From Brevibacterium sp. UCMA 11754 (GTDB lineage: Bacteria; Actinomycetota; Actinomycetes; Actinomycetales; Brevibacteriaceae), in assembly GCF_021532275.1 (NCBI RefSeq), contig NZ_JACBOT010000024.1, forward strand, positions 1-64,000: DNA of 64,000 nucleotides, written 5' to 3'. Positions within the stretch are counted from its first letter, which is position 1, and each line of letters opens with the position of its first letter. Shown one piece after another: positions 1 to 7,741 of this stretch. A program made the translations under genes and the position numbers. The notes beneath the pieces are model-generated. The model was given only the letters and a program-made list of their open reading frames with translations. It was not told the origin of the DNA and did no database searches.

Positions 1-141
1 CGCGTTTCGTGGCATGTGAGGTCGGACCGTCATCACGGACGAACTGGCCGTAGCCTCGTTTGACCAGAACACGGATGACAGTGGCGTGCCGACCAGTGCC
101 AGGATCAGTGCCAGGCAGGCGGCGAGCAGTACGGCGATCAT
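1..141 (-). CDS. mraY: mraY 5' end (partial), with an apparent one-base frameshift
   Basis: This is the start of phospho-N-acetylmuramoyl-pentapeptide transferase, the membrane enzyme that makes lipid I. The ATG at 141-139 overlaps the murF stop (ATGA), as expected for the last dcw step before the window edge. The first 20 codons give a hydrophobic start ending in VGTP. After that the same frame reads nonsense (SSVFWSNEA...). The next frame reads VIRVLVKRGYGQFVRDDGP followed by TSHATKR, the conserved MraY N-terminal cytoplasmic motif. Restoring one base next to the two Gs at 83-84 (minus-strand CC to CCC) would join the frames as GTPTVIRV. Family identity is certain. A sequencing error, a strain mutation and a real pseudogene cannot be told apart here, but mraY is essential, so an error is most likely. 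Confidence 0.85.
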   Translation of the reverse strand, partial: MIAVLLAACLALILALVGTPLSSVFWSNEATASSSVMTVRPHMPRNA

Positions 142-1604
142 TGGGCCCCCGATACACCGGCGATTTCATCTCCGAGATAGCGCAGACCGGCATCTCTGGA
201 GGATTTGAACAGGACGATGTCCCCGGGTGCCAGTTCCGCACTCAGCAGGTCCTTCGCTTCGGCAGCGGTCGCGACCCAAGCCGCTTCGTTGCCCCATGAA
301 CCTTCGAGGTTCGCAGCGTTGAAGATGGGCTTCGCTCCGTCACCGACGACGATGGTGCGGGTGATGTTGAGTCGCACCACGAGCTCGCCGATATCGGAGT
401 GTGCGGAAACGGATTCGTCGCCGAGCTCTAGCATCTCGCCGAGGACGGCGAACGTTCGACGTGGTCGGCTGTCTTCGTCGCCGCGGCCCATCGACGCCAG
501 CGTCTTCAGAGAGGCGCGCATCGATTCCGGGTTCGCGTTGTAGGCATCGTTGAGCACGGTCACGCCCGACGGTGAGTCGATGAGCTCCATGCGCCAGCGG
601 CTCGCGGCCGAGGAGGTTGAGAGCGTGGTCACAATGGACTTCACGCCCACCCCACAGGCGTGGGCGATAGCTGCCGAGGCAAGGGCATTGCCCACGTGAT
701 GTTCACCGATCAGAGCCAGACGAACGTCCTGCGGCTCCTCTCCTGGCAGGTTCAGCGAGAAGGCGGCGTGTCCGGAGGCGTCTGTCGACACGCCTGTTCC
801 ACGCACGACGGAGTCCTCACTGGCAACCCACTCGGGCAGCGATTCCCGTTGTGAGAACCACAAGGTCTCGACCTCAGGTGAGAGCACCTCACGCATCCCG
901 GCCACTCGTGAGTCGTCGGCGTTGAGGATCGCGACAGAACCTGGCGTGAGGGACTCCACGAGTTCGGCCTTGGCACGGGCCGTGTTCTCGATCGACCCGA
1001 AAACGCCCGAGTGGGCGGTGCCGACCGCGAGTTCGACGGCGATGTCGGGGCGGACAAGGCTAGTCAGGTATGCGAGGTTGCCGATGGAACGGGCACCCAT
1101 CTCCAGGACTAGGAAGCGCGTGGTCTCCCCCGCCTGCAGTGCAGTCAGGGGCACGCCGACCTCGTTGTTGTAGGAGTTTGGCGGCCACACCGTCTCGGCC
1201 TCGCCGGCGAGCAGATCGGCAGCGAGATCCTTCACTGTGGTCTTGCCGACAGAACCGGTGATCGCGATGACCGTGATCTCACCGACCTCACGCAGTGCCT
1301 CGATGTTGGCCTTGGCCAGCTGGCCAAGTGCTTCCGTGGCATCGGAGACGAGCACGGTGGGCAGGGTCGCATCGTCGAGGGTGGGAACGGATTCGCCGAT
1401 GATCAGCGCTGCGCCTGCCTCCACGGCCGCTGCTGCGAATTCGATGCCGTCGAAGGACTCACCTCGGCGGGCAACGTAGATATCGCCGGGTCCGACTTCT
1501 CTCGAATCGGTAACCACTCCGGCGGACAATTTGGTCTCGGGGTCTACGCCGTACAACTCGCCGGAGACGGCGGTTGCTATTTCGGCTGCACTCAGTCGCT
1601 TCAT
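138..1604 (-). CDS. murF: UDP-N-acetylmuramoyl-tripeptide--D-alanyl-D-alanine ligase
   Basis: Cytoplasmic Mur ligase that adds D-Ala-D-Ala to UDP-MurNAc-tripeptide using ATP. The P-loop TGSVGKTT lies near residue 117, and the Mur ligase order is N-terminal substrate domain, central ATPase, C-terminal domain. The sequence NDAYNANPESM is the conserved central-domain motif before the C-terminal domain. About 488 residues, a normal length. I chose the ATG at 1604 (MKRLSAAEIA) because it follows the murE stop by one base and has an AGGTAAAG sequence upstream. An in-frame start 36 nt earlier would overlap murE and has no visible ribosome site. The stop overlaps mraY by four bases, so translation is probably coupled. 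Confidence 0.95.
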   Translation of the reverse strand: MKRLSAAEIATAVSGELYGVDPETKLSAGVVTDSREVGPGDIYVARRGESFDGIEFAAAAVEAGAALIIGESVPTLDDATLPTVLVSDATEALGQLAKANIEALREVGEITVIAITGSVGKTTVKDLAADLLAGEAETVWPPNSYNNEVGVPLTALQAGETTRFLVLEMGARSIGNLAYLTSLVRPDIAVELAVGTAHSGVFGSIENTARAKAELVESLTPGSVAILNADDSRVAGMREVLSPEVETLWFSQRESLPEWVASEDSVVRGTGVSTDASGHAAFSLNLPGEEPQDVRLALIGEHHVGNALASAAIAHACGVGVKSIVTTLSTSSAASRWRMELIDSPSGVTVLNDAYNANPESMRASLKTLASMGRGDEDSRPRRTFAVLGEMLELGDESVSAHSDIGELVVRLNITRTIVVGDGAKPIFNAANLEGSWGNEAAWVATAAEAKDLLSAELAPGDIVLFKSSRDAGLRYLGDEIAGVSGAQ

Positions 1605-1605
1605 A

Positions 1606-3168
1606 TCAACTGTGAACTTTACCTGTTTGTGCGCCGCCAAGTCGCGTGCACAGCGCCGAGCGTGTCCTCGACCGGTCGTCGAAGTCGGTCACCACCCCGC
1701 CTGCGGACTGCCCGGTTTCGTGCCCCTTCCCTGCGATGAGCACGGTTGTGGAGGCTCCGGCAGCAGCGATCGCCTGGTCGATGGCGGCCCCTCTTTCTGC
1801 CACTTCAATGACTTTCTTCACACGTGCACCTCCGGTTGAGATCTCAGCATCGATGCCATCTTTGATGGCGGCCCGGATCGCTGCCGGGTCCTCGGTGCGC
1901 GGATTGTCATCGGTGAGAACGATCACGTCGGCTCCCCGAGCGGCTGCCTGGCCCATTCCGAATCGCTTGCCTCTGTCCCGGTCACCGCCGGCGCCGAATA
2001 CGATCACCAGTTCGTCGCTGTCGGCGTGGAGTGACTCCAGCGCCTTCTCGATCGCATCGGGGGTGTGGGAGTAGTCGACGATCGCGCGTGGGAGGAGTTG
2101 CGGATGAGACTGGCCCTCGGCGCGTGGTCCGCTGACGTCGATGATCTCCATCCGTCCGGGGACCGATGCGACGAAGGTTCGACCGATTGCGTTGAGGTCG
2201 GTGGCCGGAATTCCGGCTTCCAGCAGCATGGCTGCGGCCAGTGCAGTGTTCGTGACGTTGAAATCCCCCGGCAGCGGGGATCGCAGTGCGATGCCCTCAG
2301 CATCGGGTCCGTCGAGGTGGAGGACGAAGTCTGATTCTCCTGGAGTGTGTTCGATCCGCCAGTCGCTGCGATCGTCGCGCCCCAGCGTGCGCACCGGCAC
2401 CTGTGCGGCCTCGACCATCTTCTCGCCCCACCTGTCCTCGACGACGATGACGGCGGTGTCGGAGAAGGCGCGAGTGAACAGCTCGGCTTTGACGCCGAAG
2501 TATTCGTCCATGGAATTGTGGAAGTCGAGGTGGTCCTGGGAGAGGTTCGTGAAACCTGAGACAGCGAAGTGGGCACCGTCGACGCGGTGTTGGCTCAGCG
2601 CATGCGAGGACACCTCCATGGCACAGGTGTCGACATCAGCGGCGCGCATCTTCGCAAACAGTGCATGCAGCTCGGGAGCTTCGGGAGTCGTGCGCACGCT
2701 TGCCTCGGTGACACCGGCGATCAGCGTAGCCACGGTCCCGATGACACCGGTGCGATGACCGAGGGCCTCAAGCATGCCGTCGACCAGATAGGTCGTCGTC
2801 GTCTTTCCGTTGGTTCCGGTCACACCGATCAGCTGGGGACGCCCCGAGGTGCCGTACACGGCGGCCGAGACATAGCCCAGAACGGCCCGCGGGTGCTCCA
2901 CGATCAGCCCGGTCACCTCGGCGAGAGTCTGCGGTTCGACGCTGTGGGCGATCATGTCCCAGCCGCTCGCGTCGGTGAGGATCGCAGTGACCCCGCGATC
3001 GATGAGATCCGGTGCGAACTTCGCTCCATGGACGTTCGCGCCCGGCAGCGCGGCATAGAGTTGGCCGGGCGCTGCCGTGCGCGAATCGTGAGAGACTCCC
3101 TCGACCTCACGGTCAGGATCTCCATGAATGGTTCCAGGGGCTGCCGGCAGCAGCTGTGAGATGCGCAT
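1606..3168 (-). CDS. murE: UDP-MurNAc-L-Ala-D-Glu--meso-diaminopimelate ligase
   Basis: Adds the third stem-peptide residue to UDP-MurNAc-dipeptide. The P-loop GVTGTNGKTTTTYL is clear. The motif DNPR (in LTDDNPRTEDP) is the signature of MurE enzymes that accept meso-diaminopimelate, so the wall is predicted to be DAP-type. The C-terminal GKGHETGQ motif is also present. The start at 3168 overlaps the ftsI stop as TAATG, with GGAA upstream. Another ATG nine bases earlier (3177) is possible but poorly spaced from any ribosome site. About 520 residues, normal for actinobacteria. Confidence 0.94.
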   Translation of the reverse strand: MRISQLLPAAPGTIHGDPDREVEGVSHDSRTAAPGQLYAALPGANVHGAKFAPDLIDRGVTAILTDASGWDMIAHSVEPQTLAEVTGLIVEHPRAVLGYVSAAVYGTSGRPQLIGVTGTNGKTTTTYLVDGMLEALGHRTGVIGTVATLIAGVTEASVRTTPEAPELHALFAKMRAADVDTCAMEVSSHALSQHRVDGAHFAVSGFTNLSQDHLDFHNSMDEYFGVKAELFTRAFSDTAVIVVEDRWGEKMVEAAQVPVRTLGRDDRSDWRIEHTPGESDFVLHLDGPDAEGIALRSPLPGDFNVTNTALAAAMLLEAGIPATDLNAIGRTFVASVPGRMEIIDVSGPRAEGQSHPQLLPRAIVDYSHTPDAIEKALESLHADSDELVIVFGAGGDRDRGKRFGMGQAAARGADVIVLTDDNPRTEDPAAIRAAIKDGIDAEISTGGARVKKVIEVAERGAAIDQAIAAAGASTTVLIAGKGHETGQSAGGVVTDFDDRSRTRSALCTRLGGAQTGKVHS

Positions 3169-4949
3169 TATTTCCATTCTCGAGCAGGGAGCTGGGGATC
3201 TGCGGTCGACGGTGGGATCTTCAGGTGCCGCATGGCGAAGCCGGCGACATCGGAGAATACCGGGGCGGCGGCGCTTCCACCGTAATAGCCGTTTCGGGGC
3301 CGCTGCAACGTCACAGAGATCGCGATCTGCGGGTCCTCGGCGGGGAGGACTCCGACGAAGGAGGCTGTGTAGCCGTCGTAGCCGCCGCCTTCGGCTGCCG
3401 GGGCCTGCGCGGTTCCTGTCTTTCCCGCCACCCTGTAGCCGGAGACTTGCGCCGATTTGCCGGTGCCTTCGGCAACGACGCCTTCGAGCATGGACAGAGT
3501 CTGGTCAGCGGCCTTCTTGCTGATGACGCGTTGAGGTTCGCCTGCCTGATTCGGGATCGTCTTCCCTGATGGGGAGACCGTTCCATCGACGAGCTTCGAG
3601 GGGACATGCACTCCGCCGTTGGCGATGGTCGCGATGACATCGGTGGTCTGCACGGCGTTCGCGGCCACGCCCTGGCCGAACATCACGGTGTATTTGGTGC
3701 GGCCGTCCCAGTCCTTGTAGGGGTGGAGGATGCCAGAGGTCTCGGCAGGGAACTCGATGCCTGTCGGCGAACCGAACCCGAACTTCTTCAAATAGCCGTA
3801 GCGCTGTTCTTCCGAGAGTTTGTTACCGGCCAGAATGGTGCCGGTGTTCGAGGATTCGGAGAGGATTCCGGCGAAGGTGAGCTTCTCGTCCGGGTGCGGG
3901 TGCGAGTCCCGGAATTCCTCTCCGTTGGGAGCCTTCCACTTGTCCGGAACCGTGAACTCCTGTTCAGGGGTGACCAGACCCTGGTCGAGCAGAGCCGCGG
4001 CCGTGACCATCTTTGCGGTCGAGCCGGGTTCGAAGACGTCGGTGAAGATGCGCGAACCACGGTCAGTGCCGCCCACTTTGCCCGGTGAGTTGGGATCGAC
4101 GCTGGGCGCGTCTGCGGCGGTGAGGATCTTGCCGGTCTCGATGTCCTTGATGACGATCGAGGCTGATTCGGCCTCATTTTTTTTCCGCTGCTCCTCGATC
4201 GCCTGCTGGGCGTAGTACTGCAGGGCAGGGTCGATCGTTGTCTGCAGGCCTTTGCCATCGATGGCATTGCGCGTGTTGTTGTCCCCGAGCGGGATGATCT
4301 CGCCTCGAGCACCGCGTTCGTACTGCTGTTGACCGTCGCGCCCGTTCAACTGGTCGTTGTAGGCCATCTCCAGGCCTGCCTGAGGCTGGCCGTCCGAGCT
4401 GAGGAAGCCCACGAGGTTCCCTGCCACTGCACCTGACGGGTAGGAGCGCACGGCGTATTCCTCGGCGGAGAGGCCGAGGATGTTGAGCTTCTTCACGGCC
4501 CGCCAGGTCTCGGAGGTCAGTCCCTTGGCGACGGGGTTCCAGCGTTTGTCGCCGACTAGCTTCGGGTACAGCAGTCCGGGGTCGGTGTCGAGGGGCTTCG
4601 CCAGGGCTTCTGCAGCTCCCCAGGCACCGACCAGCTTTCCGTCAACTTTGTACTGGGCCACGTTCTGCTGGTCCACGACGAGCTGATATCGGGAGACGCT
4701 GTCGGCGAGGACCGTGCCGTCGGAGGCCAGAATCTGTCCCCGCGAGGCCGGCAGGGTCTTGGTGACGAGTCGGTTGGACAGTGCCTTCTCGGCCAGTTTC
4801 ATCGAATCCATGCCCTGGATTGAGATCAGCCGTCCTGAGGTGACGAGGAGAACCAGGATGGACAGAGCCGCGATCAGTGCCATCCGCAGACGAAGGTTGG
4901 GTTTGCCTCGTCCGCCTTTTTTCTTCACCCGAGTGGCTCGTGGGCCCAT
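3168..4949 (-). CDS. ftsI: Peptidoglycan D,D-transpeptidase, septal class B PBP
   Basis: Class B penicillin-binding protein that cross-links septal peptidoglycan with FtsW. The short cytoplasmic N-terminus is very basic. One membrane anchor follows at about residues 22-42 (LRMALIAALSILVLLVTSG). Then come a PBP dimerisation domain and a transpeptidase domain with the three catalytic motifs: STAK near residue 309 (nucleophile Ser), SSN near 362 and KTGT near 508. 593 residues. It sits between ftsL and murE in the standard dcw order, with a 49-nt gap after ftsL. Confidence 0.96.
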   Translation of the reverse strand: MGPRATRVKKKGGRGKPNLRLRMALIAALSILVLLVTSGRLISIQGMDSMKLAEKALSNRLVTKTLPASRGQILASDGTVLADSVSRYQLVVDQQNVAQYKVDGKLVGAWGAAEALAKPLDTDPGLLYPKLVGDKRWNPVAKGLTSETWRAVKKLNILGLSAEEYAVRSYPSGAVAGNLVGFLSSDGQPQAGLEMAYNDQLNGRDGQQQYERGARGEIIPLGDNNTRNAIDGKGLQTTIDPALQYYAQQAIEEQRKKNEAESASIVIKDIETGKILTAADAPSVDPNSPGKVGGTDRGSRIFTDVFEPGSTAKMVTAAALLDQGLVTPEQEFTVPDKWKAPNGEEFRDSHPHPDEKLTFAGILSESSNTGTILAGNKLSEEQRYGYLKKFGFGSPTGIEFPAETSGILHPYKDWDGRTKYTVMFGQGVAANAVQTTDVIATIANGGVHVPSKLVDGTVSPSGKTIPNQAGEPQRVISKKAADQTLSMLEGVVAEGTGKSAQVSGYRVAGKTGTAQAPAAEGGGYDGYTASFVGVLPAEDPQIAISVTLQRPRNGYYGGSAAAPVFSDVAGFAMRHLKIPPSTADPQLPAREWK

Positions 4950-4998
4950 TGCACTGTCCTTGGTCCTTGCTTGTCGGCGACTGGCTGTCGGACTCTTC

Positions 4999-5565
4999 TT
5001 ATTTCGGAGTTTCCTGAGCCGGTGGCGCGATGTCCTTGCTGGGACTGCCCCCGACTACTGGCAGCTTCTCATCCGATCGTAGATTGGGACGGAGGTCTTC
5101 GCGGGTATTGGCACGCGGTCCGGGGACAACTGTCGGCTTCTTTTCTCCGCTGACGTCGATCGGTGGTGCATCGATGATCTTTCCGGTCTCCGCATCGAGG
5201 AACTCGGGCGAGGAATCGCGGACCAGTCCGAGCTCCTCGGCCGCGATCGAGATGTTCTGCGGAGATTCGCGGTACGAATTGTCTTCGACCAGTCGATCCT
5301 TCTGCTCGGCCAGCTGTTCCTTCTCGGAATTCAGCTGGTCAATCTGATACGAGGTGTGAGAGATGAAGATGTTGAGCAGCAGCACTGCCACGAGGGTGGC
5401 AACGAGAATCGCCACGCAGAGCATAGAGAACGGGACCCTGGCCTTCGGCAGCTCGAACTTCAGGAGCTTGAGCCGAGGCGGTACCGGCCGGCTGGCGGAC
5501 TCTTCGAGGCGCCGCGTCCGTTCAGTGACGCGGGGTTGGCGGATGGCCGCTTGAGCGTTCCTCAC
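4999..5565 (-). CDS. ftsL: FtsL-like septal membrane protein
   Basis: 188-residue bitopic protein between rsmH and ftsI, the ftsL position. A basic cytoplasmic N-terminus of about 45 residues is followed by one membrane segment (SMLCVAILVATLVAVLLL) and then a short heptad-like stretch (IDQLNSEKEQLAEQKDRL) typical of FtsL/DivIC coiled coils. The Pro-rich C-terminal tail (about 60 residues) is longer than in classical FtsL. The start is GTG at 5565, overlapping the rsmH stop as GTGA. Identity rests on position and topology because FtsL sequences diverge quickly. It probably scaffolds FtsI and FtsW at the septum. Confidence 0.85.
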   Translation of the reverse strand: MRNAQAAIRQPRVTERTRRLEESASRPVPPRLKLLKFELPKARVPFSMLCVAILVATLVAVLLLNIFISHTSYQIDQLNSEKEQLAEQKDRLVEDNSYRESPQNISIAAEELGLVRDSSPEFLDAETGKIIDAPPIDVSGEKKPTVVPGPRANTREDLRPNLRSDEKLPVVGGSPSKDIAPPAQETPK

Positions 5566-6524
5566 GATCTTGCCTCCCTGATCTTCTGTACTGCACGCAA
5601 TCGCACGCTCTTGGCGCGAGGGTTCCTGTCTGCTTCGTCACTGTCGGCCAGTTCCGCACCGCGAACGATTTCGGACAGCCACGGTTGGAGTTCCTCGGGG
5701 ACGACGGGCATGTCCGGCGGCGCCGAGGTGGTGGTTGCGGAACGGAGTATCTTCTTCACGATCGTGTCCTCGAGGGACTGGTACGACTCGATGACCGCCA
5801 CTCCCCCGATATGCAGTGCCCGCAGAGCCTCCGGCAGAGCTGTCCGCAGCACACCGAGTTCGTCGTTGACTTCGATGCGCAGGGCTTGGAACGTTCGCTT
5901 CGCGGGGTGGGACTTCTTCTTCGTCTGGGGAAGAACCCGACCCAGCATCGCTGCGAGCTGCTGCGAGGTCTCCCAGGGCGCATCATCACGGTCGGTGACG
6001 ATGATCTTCGCGATCCGGCCGGCCATCTTCTCTTCGCCGTACTCACGGAGGATGCGCCGGAGTTCAGCTTCGGGGTAGGTGGCCAGCACCTCGGCGGCGG
6101 TCAGGGTCTGGGTTCGATCCATCCTCATGTCCAAGGGCGCCGGACGGGAGTAGGAGAATCCTCGCTCGTCCTCGTCGAGTTGCAGGGACGATACCCCGAG
6201 GTCGAGGAGAACGGCGCTGATGTGATCGACGCCGAGGTCGTCAAGGAGTTCTGGGATCTCATCATCGACGGCATGGACGACGTCGATGCGGTCGGAGAAG
6301 GGCGCAAGTCGCTTCGTGGCGATATCGATGGCCTGGGTATCGCGATCGACTCCGATGAGGTGGACATCGGGGAAGGCGGTGAGAATCGCTTCCGAGTGTC
6401 CGCCCATCCCCAGTGTTCCGTCCACGACGATCGGTACGTGACCGTTGTCTCTGGCGGCCTGGACTCCGACCCCGATGAGCTCGACCACGCGCTCCAGGAG
6501 CACTGGTACGTGCTGATCGTTCAT
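5562..6524 (-). CDS. rsmH: 16S rRNA (cytosine1402-N4)-methyltransferase
   Basis: SAM-dependent methyltransferase (MraW family) that modifies C1402 of 16S rRNA. It begins MNDQHVPVLLERVVELI, the family's standard N-terminus. The SAM site follows (DGTLGMGGHSEAIL), with LLDLGVSSLQLD and the C-terminal SHPAKRTFQALRIEVN motif. I start it at 6524, where AAGGA lies seven bases upstream. The 49 in-frame codons further upstream are low-complexity and unlike the family. 320 residues. It is the second gene of the dcw cluster, 166 bp after mraZ. Confidence 0.95.
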   Translation of the reverse strand: MNDQHVPVLLERVVELIGVGVQAARDNGHVPIVVDGTLGMGGHSEAILTAFPDVHLIGVDRDTQAIDIATKRLAPFSDRIDVVHAVDDEIPELLDDLGVDHISAVLLDLGVSSLQLDEDERGFSYSRPAPLDMRMDRTQTLTAAEVLATYPEAELRRILREYGEEKMAGRIAKIIVTDRDDAPWETSQQLAAMLGRVLPQTKKKSHPAKRTFQALRIEVNDELGVLRTALPEALRALHIGGVAVIESYQSLEDTIVKKILRSATTTSAPPDMPVVPEELQPWLSEIVRGAELADSDEADRNPRAKSVRLRAVQKIREARS

Positions 6525-6621
6525 AGGTGAGTCCTTCGTGGGTGGTGGTCGTGGGGGTGAACTGCTGGAGCCAGAACCTTGTCCGCCGCTGCCCTGGCAC
6601 CGGGGAAGTGTGTCAGGACTG

Positions 6622-6650
6622 CCGAACTTCGGAAACGGGGAAGTTCCCCG
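6622..6650. other. Paired short palindromes between mraZ and rsmH
   Basis: In the 166-bp gap between the mraZ stop and the rsmH start there are two adjacent perfect palindromes: CCGAACTTCGG (6622-6632) and CGGGGAAGTTCCCCG (6636-6650). They could fold in the mRNA leader of rsmH or bind a dimeric regulator. The gap is longer than most others in this cluster, so an internal control point is plausible but unproven. Confidence 0.4.
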
Positions 6651-6690
6651 AAACTCGAACACGGCGGGCAAGGATCAAACCCGAGCAGAA

Positions 6691-7122
6691 TCAGATCACT
6701 CCTGGAATCACCTCGTTCTCACGTTCAGCGAATGCCTGCTGAGCGCCGACCAGGTAGTTATCCCATGTCGGTGAGTCCCAGATCTCGACGCGGTTGCCCA
6801 TGCCGATCACCGCAACTTCCCGATCAAGTGATGCGTACTGCCGCAATATGTTCGGGACCGTGATGCGCCCCTGTTTGTCCGGTTGATCCGCAAAGGCCGC
6901 TGACAGGAACACACGCTGGTAATCGCGAGCTTCCTTATTCGTCTTCGGCGCGTTCTGGATTCGCTCGTGCTCGGCTTCGAATTCCGTGGTGGGGAACAGG
7001 GTGAGGCAGTTCTCCTGTCCACGGGTCAATACGAGACCGGGCGAAAGCTCCTCCCGGAACTTTGCGGGCAGGATGAGCCGACCTTTGTCGTCGAGCTTCT
7101 GCAAATGAGTGCCCAAGAACAT
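6691..7122 (-). CDS. mraZ: Transcriptional regulator MraZ
   Basis: 143-residue protein with two SpoVT/AbrB-like halves. The first starts MFLGTHLQKLDDKGRLILPAKF and the second contains DKQGRITVP, the paired DxxGR.xxP motifs of MraZ. It assembles into a ring that binds spaced GTGG/TGGG repeats and usually represses its own dcw promoter. The AAAGGGGTGAG just before the ATG is a good ribosome site. GTGG boxes spaced by exactly 10 bp lie upstream (7165-7188), consistent with autoregulation. Confidence 0.96.
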   Translation of the reverse strand: MFLGTHLQKLDDKGRLILPAKFREELSPGLVLTRGQENCLTLFPTTEFEAEHERIQNAPKTNKEARDYQRVFLSAAFADQPDKQGRITVPNILRQYASLDREVAVIGMGNRVEIWDSPTWDNYLVGAQQAFAERENEVIPGVI

Positions 7123-7164
7123 GTCGTCTCACCCCTTTCGAAACCCAATTGGCTCCGATAGCAA

Positions 7165-7188
7165 CCACAGTACTCCACTTCCCTCCAC
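7165..7188 (-). promoter_or_regulatory. MraZ-box triplet upstream of mraZ
   Basis: On the minus strand, reading toward mraZ, GTGG occurs three times at exact 10-bp steps (first bases at 7188, 7178 and 7168), two of them as GTGGAG. Same-face 10-bp spacing of G-rich boxes is the known architecture of MraZ operators. The triplet ends 43 bp before the mraZ start codon, a position suited to repression of its own promoter. Confidence 0.7.
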
Positions 7189-7248
7189 CCAATCTAGTGG
7201 TTTGCCCCTACGACACCCGTTCGACCTATAAAACCCCAGGTCAGATAG

Positions 7249-7262
7249 GTGGAGGAAAGTGG
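7249..7262 (+). promoter_or_regulatory. MraZ-box pair facing moxR
   Basis: GTGGAGGAAA followed immediately by GTGGGGAAAA places two GTGG cores exactly 10 bp apart (7249 and 7259) on the plus strand. The AAAGTGG context matches MraZ-type sites. It lies about 60 bp from the mraZ-facing triplet but points away from mraZ. Confidence 0.55.
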
Positions 7263-7416
7263 GGAAAATTTACGGACGGCGAGTCGGAAGTGGTGCGCAA
7301 TGGGCCTTTTGCGGCGCATTTCGACCGTCAGGGCTTCCTCAACGCGGAATCCGCCAAGGGGCCAGATCCCTGATTTTCCGCGGGAGACCGAAGCCTGGAG
7401 CTACCCGGGGAGGAAA

Positions 7417-7514
7417 GTGGGGAGGAAAGTGGGGGTCTCTGGTGGAGCGAAGTGGGGAGCGATGTGGGGAGCGATGTGGGGGTCTCTGGTGGAGCGAAGT
7501 GGGGAGCGATATGG
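7417..7514 (+). repeat. Long GTGG array with a duplicated 35-bp block
   Basis: Eight GTGG cores start at 7417, 7429, 7442, 7452, 7464, 7476, 7489 and 7499 (spacings 12, 13, 10, 12, 12, 13, 10), followed by ATGG at 7511. A 35-bp block (7429-7463) recurs exactly at 7476-7510, giving a 47-bp period. The spacing is looser than in the two proximal MraZ-box groups, so this may be a decayed or expanded operator array, or a simple G-rich repeat. Confidence 0.75.
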
Positions 7515-7741
7515 AGGGGCCTGTTCTGCAGGGCAGGAAAGGGCAGCTGCGCAGTCCCCCAGCTGCCGGCACCGTGGCCGAGACGCCAGAATCAGACCTG
7601 CGCGCCGACGCGGCCGGATATGCCGAACTCGGCTGGCCGAACGACCGACTGGTGACCATTCGAAAGGTCGAGCGATGACCGCCCGAAAGGCCCAACGATG
7701 CCCGTGTGGATGCAGGAGACGGGATAGGGGACAATAGGATT

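Larger units (their letters stand above)
7123..7741. other. 619-bp divergent intergenic region mraZ/moxR
   Basis: Gene-free region between divergently transcribed mraZ and moxR. It holds GTGG-box arrays on both strands (listed separately), a GACCT...AGGTC inverted repeat around 7223-7241, and a duplicated 35-bp segment. Translations across it are Trp/Gly/Ser-rich artefacts of the GTGGGG repeats, with no family resemblance. The promoters of both operons must lie here, but I cannot fix their -10 and -35 elements. Confidence 0.7.

Noticed and set aside
7249..7737. Plus-strand open frame with Trp/Gly repeats (GAMWGAMWG)
   Set aside because: It is the translation of the GTGGGG repeat array; no family, no ribosome site, and it overlaps the moxR leader.
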